Part shown: one piece after another, positions 43,165-52,057 of the stretch | How the letters are laid out: each line of letters begins with the position of its first letter | Position numbering within the stretch: position 1 is the stretch's first letter | Assembly: GCA_963808165.1 (NCBI GenBank) | Contig: CAWEET010000011.1 | Coordinates: 1-64,000 of the forward strand | DNA length: 64,000 bases | Origin: Thiosocius sp963808165 | GTDB taxonomy: Bacteria; Pseudomonadota; Gammaproteobacteria; Chromatiales; Chromatiaceae | Direction of reading: 5' to 3' | Notes under the pieces: model-generated | The model's database searches: none | Seen by the model: only the letters and a program-made list of their open reading frames with translations | What the model was told of the DNA's origin: nothing | Position numbers and translations under genes: made by a program

Positions 43165-44048
43165 GCGACGACCGCCGCCACGGCATCACACTGATTGCGC
43201 TGATCGGCAGTGTGTTTTCACCCTATTACGCCCGGGCAAGGCGCAAGGGCACGCCGCCAGCGGAACGTTTCGTCGCGCTCAACGTGGCGCTGTATGGCGC
43301 CGCCGGTAAACGCTGGGCGATGACCGAGCGCGGCAACGGCGCATTGCAGCGCAGTGCGGCACAACTCGCCATCGGCCCCAGCAGGCTGCACTGGGAACGC
43401 GACTGCCTGGTCGTCGATATTGCCGAGACGACTGTCCCCTTCCCGTCTCGCCTGCGCGGGCGGGTTCGACTGTACGCGCCGTATCTGTCGGACCACTCGT
43501 TTGACCTCGACCGCGACGCCCACCACCAGTGGTGCCCGATCGCCCCGCGATCGCGGATCGAGGTGGAGATGCAGCAGCCGGCATTGCGCTGGCGGGGCGA
43601 TGCCTACTTCGACAGCAACTGGGGAGACGAGCCGCTGGAGGACCGATTCGAGCGTTGGGACTGGTCGCGCGCGATGCTGGCCAACGGCAGATGTGGCGTG
43701 CTTTACCATGCCAGGCTGCGCGACCAGCCGGCCCGTTCGCTGGGATTGTGCTTCAACAGCAGCGGACGGATCTCGACATTCGAACCACCCCCGGACCGGC
43801 AACTGCCAAAGACCGCCATCTGGCGCATCGAACGGGCCAGCCAATGCGAGGAAGACGGCAACCCGCAGGTACGCAAGACACTGGAAGACACGCCGTTCTA
43901 CGCGCGCTCGATCATCGACACCCGACTGCTCGGCGAGCGCGTGACCGCGATGCACGAAAGCCTGTCTCTGGCGCGTTTCCGCCAACCATGGGTAAAACTG
44001 CTGTTGCCGTTTCGTATGCCGCGACGCGCCCGCTACGGGCAGGGCTGA
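43107..44048 (+). CDS. crtC: CrtC, carotenoid 1,2-hydratase (hydroxyneurosporene synthase)
   Basis: This protein of about 313 aa hydrates the psi end group of acyclic carotenoids. The family core is clear: QPGGYAWWYIDALSDD, then LIALIGSVFSPYYARARR, and AYFDSNWGDEPLEDRF. The start is not resolvable: no ATG, GTG or TTG lies in frame for more than 80 codons upstream of the conserved N-terminus, and I use the first residue that aligns (Ala-Phe-Asp). It overlaps the crtD end by about 58 nt. Either a rare start codon or an indel in the overlap is possible. Confidence 0.85.
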   Translation, partial: AFDRTVQPGGYAWWYIDALSDDRRHGITLIALIGSVFSPYYARARRKGTPPAERFVALNVALYGAAGKRWAMTERGNGALQRSAAQLAIGPSRLHWERDCLVVDIAETTVPFPSRLRGRVRLYAPYLSDHSFDLDRDAHHQWCPIAPRSRIEVEMQQPALRWRGDAYFDSNWGDEPLEDRFERWDWSRAMLANGRCGVLYHARLRDQPARSLGLCFNSSGRISTFEPPPDRQLPKTAIWRIERASQCEEDGNPQVRKTLEDTPFYARSIIDTRLLGERVTAMHESLSLARFRQPWVKLLLPFRMPRRARYGQG

Positions 44049-44054
44049 CCGACG

Positions 44055-44210
44055 TCAGTCGTCTTCCCGCCGTTTGTCGGCGCGATCCTCGACCGACCGC
44101 TTTTTATCGGTATCGTCGCGTTTCAGCGCGCGTAACTGTGATATGCCGAACCAGACCACCAGGGCAAAGATCAACAACAGTTCAGCCAGCGCCAACAGAT
44201 TCGCGTTCAT
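44055..44210 (-). CDS. 51-aa single-span membrane protein downstream of crtB
   Basis: This very small protein begins MNANLLALAELLLIFALVVW, giving one membrane segment, followed by a highly charged tail (SQLRALKRDDTDKKRSVED and on to RREDD). It starts 24 nt after the crtB stop in the same direction and ends 6 nt from the convergent crtC end. The Shine-Dalgarno is weak. The design (one span plus basic/acidic tail) suggests a membrane scaffold or an assembly subunit for carotenoid enzymes, which is inference. Confidence 0.7.
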   Translation of the reverse strand: MNANLLALAELLLIFALVVWFGISQLRALKRDDTDKKRSVEDRADKRREDD

Positions 44211-44234
44211 AGCAAACGACAGTCGAGGTGAGAT

Positions 44235-45338
44235 TCAGACGACCGATTCGTCGGCTAGTTGAGACTGCCCGGCCCGCTGACGCTCGCGCCGGTCCAGTTC
44301 CTCGAACAGGTCGAGTACCCAGACGAACTTGTTCTCGATACGCGCAAAAAATCCCATCCGAATCGCTGCATTGGACATCCCGACGGACGGTTCGACCGCC
44401 GCTGCAGCCACCAGAAAACGCGTCTCCGGCAACACTGACTCATGCAGCAGTGCATCGGGTATCAGTGCCAACTGCGGCAAACCGATGGCCAACACCCTTG
44501 CCTTGCGTTGTGCGGTCACGACGGCACGTTGGCTCACGCTGTCGAAACCCCGGCGGGCCACCTCGAGACCTATCTCGGCGTAAAGCAGGCGCGCGGCGTG
44601 TATCGCCGGTCGGCAGCGCCGGGGCAGATGGGCAATGCCACTGTCCGCACGCGTGTACAGCCTTCTGGCCTCGTGGAGCAGGCGCTCGACGACGCTGCCG
44701 AGGGCCGGTGAAAAACGGGGGTCGGAAATGAAGGCCTGCGTATCGATACCTGCCTCGTCGAGCCAGTCCTGTGGCAGGTAGAGGCGACCGGCGCAGGCGT
44801 CTTCGCCGACGTCGCGCGCGATATTGGTCAACTGCATCGCAACACCCAGATCGCTGGCGCGGGCCAGGAGATGAGGATCGCGCACGCCCATCAAGATGGC
44901 CATCATGGTTCCGACCGAACCTGCCACCCGCGCCGAGTAGGCGATGACATCCGACAGATCTGCATAGCGGCGGCCTTCGACGTCCCAGGCAAATCCTTCG
45001 AACAGGGCCTCTAGCAACGCCTTCGGCAAATCGAATGCCGCGACAACCTCCGCCAGTGCACGATCGGCCGCACAGTCCTCAGGTCGACCGCTGTAAATCG
45101 CGTCGAGTCTTCGGTGCATGCGATGCAACGCCGCATGCGCATCGTCGCTTTCATCGACCGCGTCGTCGGCAGCGCGACAGAACGCATAAAGCGCCGAGGC
45201 CGGCTCGCGGAAACTGCGCGGCAACAGGAACGCGGCGGCATGGAACGAACGCGAACCCACCCGCAGCCGGTCGCGACAATCGTGCAAGTCGGCGTGCACG
45301 CTGTCGCGCATTGCCGTGTCAGTAGAGGTCAACAGCAT
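44235..45338 (-). CDS. crtB: CrtB, phytoene synthase
   Basis: This 367-aa enzyme condenses two GGPP molecules to phytoene. Both aspartate motifs are visible: DDAVDESDD in the first half and LTNIARDVGEDA in the second, plus RLYLPQDWLDEAGI. I use ATG 45338, 6 nt after AAGGTGG and overlapping the crtI end by 20 nt; ATG 45311 (MRDSVHADLHD) is the alternative. Confidence 0.94.
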   Translation of the reverse strand: MLLTSTDTAMRDSVHADLHDCRDRLRVGSRSFHAAAFLLPRSFREPASALYAFCRAADDAVDESDDAHAALHRMHRRLDAIYSGRPEDCAADRALAEVVAAFDLPKALLEALFEGFAWDVEGRRYADLSDVIAYSARVAGSVGTMMAILMGVRDPHLLARASDLGVAMQLTNIARDVGEDACAGRLYLPQDWLDEAGIDTQAFISDPRFSPALGSVVERLLHEARRLYTRADSGIAHLPRRCRPAIHAARLLYAEIGLEVARRGFDSVSQRAVVTAQRKARVLAIGLPQLALIPDALLHESVLPETRFLVAAAAVEPSVGMSNAAIRMGFFARIENKFVWVLDLFEELDRRERQRAGQSQLADESVV

Positions 45339-46848
45339 CAGGAACCACCTTGTCGAGGACTCGTGCGGATGAAAGCACACCTGGGATGCCGGCACCCGGG
45401 TGCGTACCCGCGCCGACGATGAATAAGCGATCAACATCCTCGCTGCGATTGTGCGGCCTGAACCAGGCGCTTTGCTGAAGGATCGGTTCGAAACTGAAAC
45501 CGGCGCCTTGGAAGGACGACAGACGATCGCGAAAATCGAGCGGCGTGGTCACGCGCGAGCTCACGATCGCGTCACCCAACGCGGGCAGCATCGTATGCGC
45601 CAGGTGCTTTTCGATCGCAGCGCGATACGGTTCGGCCTGAGTCTGCCAGTCGACGTCACCGCCAAGATGCGGTACCGGCGATAAGGCGTAAAAGGTATCG
45701 CAACCCGGTGGCGCGAGAGCCGGGTCGGTCGCGGTCGGCCGGTGCAGGTAGAGACTGAAATCCTTGGCCAGCAGCTTGCGCCGAAAGATGTCTTCGAGCA
45801 GCTCGCGGTAACGTGGACCGAGCATGATGGTGTGATGCGGCACATCCGCGTAGCGCCGCCGCGTGCCGAAGTACCAGACGAACAATCCATTGGAATAGCG
45901 TGCGCGCTCGATCTTGCTGTCGGTCCAGCGGCGACGGGTATGTGCCGGCAGCAGATTTCTATAGGTCCAGGCCGCGTCGGCATTGGATACCACGACATCA
46001 GCAGAAAGCACCTCGCCGGATGCCAGGCGCACACCTGTCGCCGTGCCGTTGTCGACCAGGATCTCCGCCACCGCGGTGTTCAGACAGAGCTGGTTGCCCT
46101 GCCCTTCGATCAGATTGACCATGCCGTCGACGATACGACCGGTTCCGCCCATTGCCGAGTGCACGCCCCATTGACGCTCCAGGTGCGAAATGAGCGAATA
46201 GATCGAGGTCACCGAGAACGGGTTACCACCGATCAGCAGGGGGTGAAAACTCAAGACCTCGCGCAACCGCGGATGCCTGACATAGCTGGCGACCATGCTG
46301 TAGACGGATCGATGACTGCGCAAGCGCAGCATGTCCGGAACGATCCTCGCCATATCACGCCAGGAACTGAACGGCACGTCACCGAGTTGCTCGAAGCCGA
46401 CCCTGAATACCGCCTTGCTCGCCGCCATGTAGCGCTCGTAACCGGCGACATCGTCCGGTGCGAACGCCGCAATCTGTCGCTTGTTGACCTCCGCGTCACC
46501 CGAGTAATCGAAGATCTGACCGTCGTCGAAGCGGATGCGGTAGAACGGCGACATCGGCCGGAGGTCGACATCGTCGGCCAGATTGCGCCCGCACAGCTGC
46601 CACAACTCCTCGAGCAGGAAGGGCGCGGTGATGATGGTCGGCCCGGCGTCGAAGGTGAAACCGTCCTGTTTATGCACATACGCCCGGCCGCCGGGTGCGT
46701 CCAGCTGTTCGAGAACGGTCACACGGTAACCACGGGCACCGAGCCGAATAGCCGCGGCCAGGCCACCGAATCCGCTGCCGATGATCACGGCATGGGGATT
46801 TTTGCGGCGCTGCAGTGCCCCGTCGATCTGCTGCGGCATACGTGTCAT
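45319..46848 (-). CDS. crtI: CrtI, phytoene desaturase
   Basis: This 509-aa FAD enzyme performs the successive desaturations of phytoene to neurosporene or lycopene. The dinucleotide motif AVIIGSGFGGLAAAIRLGARG and the C-terminal LFIVGAGTHPGAGIPGVLSSA are intact. The start region overlaps the first half of a PpsR operator pair. It precedes crtB in a two-gene operon. Confidence 0.95.
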   Translation of the reverse strand: MTRMPQQIDGALQRRKNPHAVIIGSGFGGLAAAIRLGARGYRVTVLEQLDAPGGRAYVHKQDGFTFDAGPTIITAPFLLEELWQLCGRNLADDVDLRPMSPFYRIRFDDGQIFDYSGDAEVNKRQIAAFAPDDVAGYERYMAASKAVFRVGFEQLGDVPFSSWRDMARIVPDMLRLRSHRSVYSMVASYVRHPRLREVLSFHPLLIGGNPFSVTSIYSLISHLERQWGVHSAMGGTGRIVDGMVNLIEGQGNQLCLNTAVAEILVDNGTATGVRLASGEVLSADVVVSNADAAWTYRNLLPAHTRRRWTDSKIERARYSNGLFVWYFGTRRRYADVPHHTIMLGPRYRELLEDIFRRKLLAKDFSLYLHRPTATDPALAPPGCDTFYALSPVPHLGGDVDWQTQAEPYRAAIEKHLAHTMLPALGDAIVSSRVTTPLDFRDRLSSFQGAGFSFEPILQQSAWFRPHNRSEDVDRLFIVGAGTHPGAGIPGVLSSARVLDKVVPDAVDLY

Positions 46849-46885
46849 TTATTAATTACGCTGGTAGTGTCTAATTTTATAGACA
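46843..46885. promoter_or_regulatory. Tandem PpsR-type operator at the crtI start
   Basis: A perfect box, TGTCTAATTTTATAGACA, is at 46868-46885, and TGT-N12-ACG (one mismatch) is at 46843-46860, overlapping the crtI start codon, with a 7-bp gap. Bound PpsR would cover both promoter and start of crtI. Confidence 0.8.
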
Positions 46886-46950
46886 GTATAGCAGCCGAAT
46901 CCGCTGGCGCGAATCCGTTTTTTCTTGTCGGCCTATCTTGCCCACGGGTG

Positions 46951-47880
46951 TCAGGCATCCCCGGTTCCGACAGGCAGGCCGAGCTGGCCTGCCAGATCGA
47001 GGATCAGTCGTTCGAATCGTCGCGGGTCTTCTTCGTGGCCAAGGTGCCCCAGACCTTCGACCCGATGCAGTTCGGCATTCGCCAGGCGGCCGGCGATACG
47101 CTCGGCCTGCGCCGCCGGTACGGTGCCGTCGTTGCTGCAGGCCACCAAATACAGTGGTAGCCGCAGGCGCGGCAGCTGTCGTGCTAGTGTCTCGAGGTCC
47201 CAGTTCGCCATCATGCGCAACGCGGCGGCAACATGGTCGGGCGAACACAGCAAGCGGTGATACAGATCGATGGCATCGTCCGGCAGAACCGAGCCGGTTT
47301 CGCGCACCAGCTTCTCGACCAGGCGCCGATCGAGCACGCGCCGGGCAAACAATCGAGGCACCATCGGCAGATTGGCGAGCAGTTTGGCGGCCGGCAAAAA
47401 AAGCTGGCCGAGCAGTCCGCTCAAGGGCACAAAGGCCCCGTTCAGACTGACCAGTCCGTGTGGTTTGATACAGCCGTCGAGACACATTTTCGCCAGTACG
47501 GCCGCCCCCGCCGAGTGTCCAACGACCAGGACCGGATCAACCTCCAGCGCGGACACCAACGCACCACAGGCCCGAGCCATGCCGGGCAAGGAGGCGTTGC
47601 CGGGTGGACCGGCGCTGCTGAAACCATGCCCCGGCAGATCAGGCGCAATGACGCGAAAATGCGCGGCCAGCAACGGGGCCAGGCCGGCCCATGAGTGGCT
47701 CGACGCCGCCGTGCCATGCAACAACAGCACGCATGGCCCCCTCCCCATATCCTGAACGTGCCAGCGCGTGCCGCCGGCCTCGAGGAACCGGCTGGCGTCG
47801 GCATGCGGCCAACCCGGACCGTCCCGTGCCCAATCGAGCGCCCGGCAGCTGACATGGGACACAACGGTTCGTCTCGACAT
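46951..47880 (-). CDS. bchO: BchO, alpha/beta hydrolase of the Mg-chelatase operon
   Basis: This 309-aa alpha/beta-hydrolase follows bchD, as in other PGCs. The oxyanion segment LLLHGTAASSHSW and nucleophile elbow VVGHSAGAAVL are intact, and the late histidine is in GLGHLGHEEDP. BchO is believed to support Mg-chelatase function, but no defined reaction is established. Confidence 0.92.
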   Translation of the reverse strand: MSRRTVVSHVSCRALDWARDGPGWPHADASRFLEAGGTRWHVQDMGRGPCVLLLHGTAASSHSWAGLAPLLAAHFRVIAPDLPGHGFSSAGPPGNASLPGMARACGALVSALEVDPVLVVGHSAGAAVLAKMCLDGCIKPHGLVSLNGAFVPLSGLLGQLFLPAAKLLANLPMVPRLFARRVLDRRLVEKLVRETGSVLPDDAIDLYHRLLCSPDHVAAALRMMANWDLETLARQLPRLRLPLYLVACSNDGTVPAAQAERIAGRLANAELHRVEGLGHLGHEEDPRRFERLILDLAGQLGLPVGTGDA

Positions 47881-47892
47881 AACGCCAACCTG

Positions 47893-49728
47893 TCAACGCG
47901 CGGAGCGGGCGTCGCTGCCGGCGGCGGTCTGGACTGCGCGCGACAAGGCCGCAGCATCGGCATGTGGCAGCGGCAGATAAAGGCCCTGCAGCGCGTCGGC
48001 GAGTCTCGCGGCATTGGCATGCGGACGCGGTGCCGTATCGATGACCATGCTGCGGACGCCCGCGATGCGGAGCAACGCGGCGCTGTCCAGGGCCTGGTTC
48101 AACGCCTGTTCGCGCCCGGTAGCACCCTCGCGGGTGATGTTGGCACGTCCGTCAGTCAAAAAGATAACGCCGGGCGTGCCACCGCGACGCAGGATCTGCT
48201 CGGCCAGCAGACCTGCCGCGTCGACTGCGGCCGCCAACGGCGTGCCGCCACCGCCCGGCAAGGCCGCGATACTGCGTTTCGCTCTCACCAGGGAGCGCGT
48301 CGGCGGTAACAGCAACTCGGCGCCATTACCGCGGAACGCAATCAGCGCCACCTGATCACGGCGCACGTAGCAGTCGGCGAGGAGCAGCTCGACCGCGCCC
48401 TTGGCCTCGGCCAGCCGATGCAGTGCCGCCGAACCCGACGCGTCGACCACGAAGATAGTCGTCGTCTCCGCGCGCTGCTTGAAGCGGGTCACGCGAAAAT
48501 CATCCGGGCGGACCAATACCCGTGGTCGCGCAGCCGCTGCATCTGCCACCCCGCCCCGACATTGGGCTCGCCGCACCATCTGCCACGGTGCCGCTGCCCG
48601 CAGCGTGTCAATCAGGTTGAGCCGAGCGCCCGAGCGCAAATCACCACGCACCACCCCGGTCGGACGGCCACGCAGCCTGCCGCGCTGCAGCGCACCCGAC
48701 TTGCCCGCGGACTGGCTCGGCGAGCGCCGCGCATTCGCGGATTTGAGTTGCGCCAACAGGTGCGGCGGTATCGCCGCGAGCGCGGCCTCGAGCACCCGGT
48801 CCTCCAGCGGCTTATCCGGTGAAGGTGTCGACTCCTGATCGGTTTCGTCGGCGTGCTTGTCATCCTGCGGTGCGGATGTTTCCGGCTCACCGTCCGGCGC
48901 TGCGGAACGGTCGTCCGGCGGGGTGTCCTGCTCGGTCTCTTCGGGTGCCTCCGGCATCGGCAGGACGGTGGCCCGCGGCGCCAACACCAGACGCGCCGCC
49001 ACCGCGATGTCCTCGTCTTCGGCGGCGGCACGAGCCGCCAGCGCGGCGCTGACACGCGCCGCTCTGGCCGCCAGCTGGCAGGCGCGCAGCGAGTGCACGC
49101 CCAGGGTCTCGGCCAGGGTGCAGATCGTATGGATTTGCTCGGTATCGAGCACCACTGCGGGCAGCAACTGGCGCGCCGCCATCACCGCTGCCTGGTCGTA
49201 CGGCAAATCCTCGATGTCGTGGATACCAAAGTCGCGCAGGTCGATGCGCAGCGCCAGGCGGTCCTGCAGCACATCGCTCAGGCCCTCGTCATCGGCCACG
49301 GTCTCGTCCAGTGCAATGACCCCCAGTTCGACCGGCATACGGGCGCTGAAACCATCGCGCTCCATGACGATCTCGGCGAAATCCAAGACCGCGCCGAGAT
49401 GCGAGAGCGTCGATCGCGCGGCACGCTCGGCCATGGCCAGCACGACGACCCCGCCATGACTCTCGGCCAGCAATCCGCGCTCGGCGACCGGCCGGCCCGC
49501 CTGCAGCGTTGCGGCAAGATCGAGGCCGCCCAGGAGTCGGCCTTCGCTGACATGCAGCGGCACGCGGCGCATGGATTGGGACTCCGGCAGCAGCTCGCGA
49601 AATCGGACCAGCCAGCTGTCACGGACCGGGCCGGGCAGGCCCTGCAGTGCGACCCCGCCCAGCCAGGCCGGCGCCACGGCGAGCAGTGCCGCAGCCAGAT
49701 CGGCATCGTACCAACGCGGGCCAGTCAC
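47893..49728 (-). CDS. bchD: BchD, magnesium chelatase subunit D
   Basis: This protein of about 611 aa forms the two-tiered AAA+ ring with BchI. It has a degenerate AAA+ N-half without a proper Walker A, an acidic Pro-rich linker (PEETEQDTPPDD to PSPDKPLEDR), and a C-terminal integrin-I domain with the MIDAS motif DASGS. I choose GTG 49728, 14 nt after the bchI stop, with GGGGCG upstream. Confidence 0.93.
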   Translation of the reverse strand: MTGPRWYDADLAAALLAVAPAWLGGVALQGLPGPVRDSWLVRFRELLPESQSMRRVPLHVSEGRLLGGLDLAATLQAGRPVAERGLLAESHGGVVVLAMAERAARSTLSHLGAVLDFAEIVMERDGFSARMPVELGVIALDETVADDEGLSDVLQDRLALRIDLRDFGIHDIEDLPYDQAAVMAARQLLPAVVLDTEQIHTICTLAETLGVHSLRACQLAARAARVSAALAARAAAEDEDIAVAARLVLAPRATVLPMPEAPEETEQDTPPDDRSAAPDGEPETSAPQDDKHADETDQESTPSPDKPLEDRVLEAALAAIPPHLLAQLKSANARRSPSQSAGKSGALQRGRLRGRPTGVVRGDLRSGARLNLIDTLRAAAPWQMVRRAQCRGGVADAAAARPRVLVRPDDFRVTRFKQRAETTTIFVVDASGSAALHRLAEAKGAVELLLADCYVRRDQVALIAFRGNGAELLLPPTRSLVRAKRSIAALPGGGGTPLAAAVDAAGLLAEQILRRGGTPGVIFLTDGRANITREGATGREQALNQALDSAALLRIAGVRSMVIDTAPRPHANAARLADALQGLYLPLPHADAAALSRAVQTAAGSDARSAR

Positions 49729-49741
49729 ACCGGACGCCCCG

Positions 49742-50770
49742 TCAGGTGCCGAAGAGTTCGTCGATCGCGCGCTGCACACGGGTGCTGGAGCCCGCTTCGT
49801 CGAGCGGGTCACGACGCAATCGATGACGCAGTGCCGACGGTGCGACCCGCTTCAGCTCTTCCTCGCCGACGACCTGTCTTCCCTCCAGGCTGGCCAGTGC
49901 GCGCGATGCACGGATCAGGGTGAGCTCGCCGCGCAGGCCATCGGTACCGAGAAGCATGCACAGCTGCGCCGCCAACCCGATCACATCGGGCGGCACCTCG
50001 ACACCGGCCAGATTCTCGCGCGCATTGGCCAACTGACGACGCACCTGACCATCCTTGCGCTTCCATTTCTTTATGAAGGCTGCATTGTCACGCTCGTACA
50101 GATCACGCTGCTGAACGATCGCGACCCGTGTCTTCAGATCATTGGGCGTCCGCACCTCGACCGACAGACCGAAGCGATCGAGCAGCTGCGGGCGCAGCTC
50201 GCCCTCCTCCGGGTTGCCGCTGCCAACGAGCACGAAGCGCGCCGGGTGACGGATGCTCAGGCCCTCGCGCTCGACCACGTTTTCGCCGGATGCCGCGACA
50301 TCGAGCAGTGCATCGACCAGATGGTCCTCGAGCAGATTGACCTCGTCGATGTACAGGAAGCCGCGATGCGCGCGCGCCAGCAAACCGGGTTCAAATGCCT
50401 TCTCGCCATGGCTCAGGGCTCGCTCCAGGTCGAGCGCGCCGATGACGCGATCCTCGGTCGCGCCGAGTGGCAGATCGACCACCGGCACCGGCACTGAGCG
50501 GGTCTTGGGCGCTTGGCCGGACTTGCCGACGGAGCAGTGCTCGCACAGCATCGGCCGGTCGACCGCCGGATCACACTGGTAAGGGCACCCGGCGACGACC
50601 GCCATGTTGGGCATCAGGGCGGCCAGTGCGCGTATCGCTGTCGACTTGCCGGTGCCACGGTCACCGAACACGAGCACGCCGCCGACCGAATGATCGACTG
50701 CCGCGATCAGCAGGGCGAGCTTCATTTCTTCCTGGCCGACGATGGCCGAAAAGGGAAAAGGCATTGACAT
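49742..50770 (-). CDS. bchI: BchI, magnesium chelatase ATPase subunit I
   Basis: This 342-aa AAA+ ATPase drives Mg insertion into protoporphyrin on BchH. Walker A is GDRGTGKST, Walker B is LYIDEVNLL, and the sensor region FVLVGSGNPEEGELRPQLLD is intact. ATG 50770 (MSMPFPFSAIVGQ) or the ATG two codons later may be used; neither has a strong Shine-Dalgarno. It heads bchI-bchD-bchO. Confidence 0.95.
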   Translation of the reverse strand: MSMPFPFSAIVGQEEMKLALLIAAVDHSVGGVLVFGDRGTGKSTAIRALAALMPNMAVVAGCPYQCDPAVDRPMLCEHCSVGKSGQAPKTRSVPVPVVDLPLGATEDRVIGALDLERALSHGEKAFEPGLLARAHRGFLYIDEVNLLEDHLVDALLDVAASGENVVEREGLSIRHPARFVLVGSGNPEEGELRPQLLDRFGLSVEVRTPNDLKTRVAIVQQRDLYERDNAAFIKKWKRKDGQVRRQLANARENLAGVEVPPDVIGLAAQLCMLLGTDGLRGELTLIRASRALASLEGRQVVGEEELKRVAPSALRHRLRRDPLDEAGSSTRVQRAIDELFGT

Positions 50771-51126
50771 TGTCGTGCATCTGTACGACGGCCCGGTGCT
50801 GTCTCCGCGAGACTCGCCGGAGCGGTCTGATCCGTGATTGGTCTGATTGCCTGCGCCGCGACAAACCGACCGGGAATTGTTTTTCCGCCTTCGCTTTTTA
50901 CGCGTCAAGCGACGCGAAGACAAGTCGTCCCTCGATAAGCGGGACGCACAGGACATTTCAGGCACGGACTCGCGTGCCCGTTGCCATCGCCGTCATTCGA
51001 GATCCCCGGGAGATGCGCATTTGCGATCGCCGGAGCCGGCTGCTGCCGCAGAGAACCTGCGGCAATGAGCACCGTCGAGACTCGTCATGGGCCACGCAGC
51101 CGATCACACAGCCTGTTGAGGCCGGG
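50771..51126. other. 356-bp gap upstream of bchI
   Basis: This gap presumably carries the bchIDO promoter. I see no TGT-N12-ACA pair. A small dyad, CGCGTC-AAGC-GACGCG, lies at about 50901-50916 in an otherwise unremarkable stretch. Confidence 0.35.
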
Positions 51127-51957
51127 TCATGGTGGTGGCTGGAGAGAGTTCTGAGCCCGGCGGCCCGCCGCCATCGCTTCGACGGCGTCCAGTGCGACCT
51201 GTCCGATCGCCTGCCGGATCAAGACTGCTTCACCCGGCGAACGCCCACCCGGTTCACACAGCAGCTCGCACAGCGCATCGGTCGGGGTCTCGAAATCGCA
51301 GTGCGTGGCCCCACTGAATCGCCGCACCCTGGCATCGGACGCCGCCGCATAGACTGCCAGCCCGTTGTTGTGGGCGTTGCAGGATGAAGGATCGGCAACC
51401 AGTCCGGCGATCGGTATCGAAAGCCCTGCCGCCAGTTGCTGCCCGAGCCCGTCGCGGTCGACGATATCCATGGCAAAAACGCCGATCGCATCGCGGTCGA
51501 TGCTGGCGGCCATCAGCGCTGCGAGGCCACCGGCGGAGAAACCCGCATAGACGACGTCGCGGGCACCGAGCCCGCGCGCCAGTTGCGCCATGTCGCGACC
51601 GTTCTGCCGGTGGGCGCCGTCCCATGGGCGCATGTTGCAGAGATCCAGTGTAAGCGTCGGCAGCCCGCGTTGCGCAAGCGCATCCGCGAAGCCCTGCATG
51701 CGATCCTGATCGCGCAGAAAACCATGCGCCAGCACCACGCGCACCGCGCCAGGTTCATTCACCCGACGATGGACCCTGTAGTCGAGTCGGCAGCCGGTCG
51801 CGGAAACGTCTTGCCCCGGTTGCCGAATCACGCCGCCTGCAACGGACTCTGCATCTATGGCTGTCGGTGCCGGTTGTGTCGAGATACCCTGGCACCCGGC
51901 CAATAGCAGCGGCGCCCAGAAAAGCAGGCGTCGACGGGATGTCGACCTAAGCGTCAC
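51127..51957 (-). CDS. Alpha/beta hydrolase lipoprotein
   Basis: This protein of about 276 aa has a lipobox (FWAPLLLAGC) near its N-terminus, so it is probably a lipid-anchored periplasmic or outer-membrane protein. It has the hydrolase features VVLAHGFLRDQDRMQGFA (oxyanion side), YAGFSAGGLAAL (nucleophile Ser) and SGATHCDFE (catalytic His). GTG 51957 is chosen because it places the signal peptide at the N-terminus. The substrate is unknown; chlorophyllase-like activity is one possibility given the location, but nothing specific shows it. Confidence 0.75.
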   Translation of the reverse strand: MTLRSTSRRRLLFWAPLLLAGCQGISTQPAPTAIDAESVAGGVIRQPGQDVSATGCRLDYRVHRRVNEPGAVRVVLAHGFLRDQDRMQGFADALAQRGLPTLTLDLCNMRPWDGAHRQNGRDMAQLARGLGARDVVYAGFSAGGLAALMAASIDRDAIGVFAMDIVDRDGLGQQLAAGLSIPIAGLVADPSSCNAHNNGLAVYAAASDARVRRFSGATHCDFETPTDALCELLCEPGGRSPGEAVLIRQAIGQVALDAVEAMAAGRRAQNSLQPPP

Positions 51958-52057
51958 GGCCGGTTGCAGAGCCGATTCCTGTCCAAGGGCGCACACGCGC
52001 TCGGTCTGGCGGGTGGTACGATGACCCGACAGCCTCCACCTCAGGAAAACGCGCAGT

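Noticed and set aside
50901..50916. CGCGTC-AAGC-GACGCG dyad upstream of bchI as a terminator
   Set aside because: The stem is only 6 bp and no U-tract follows on either strand.
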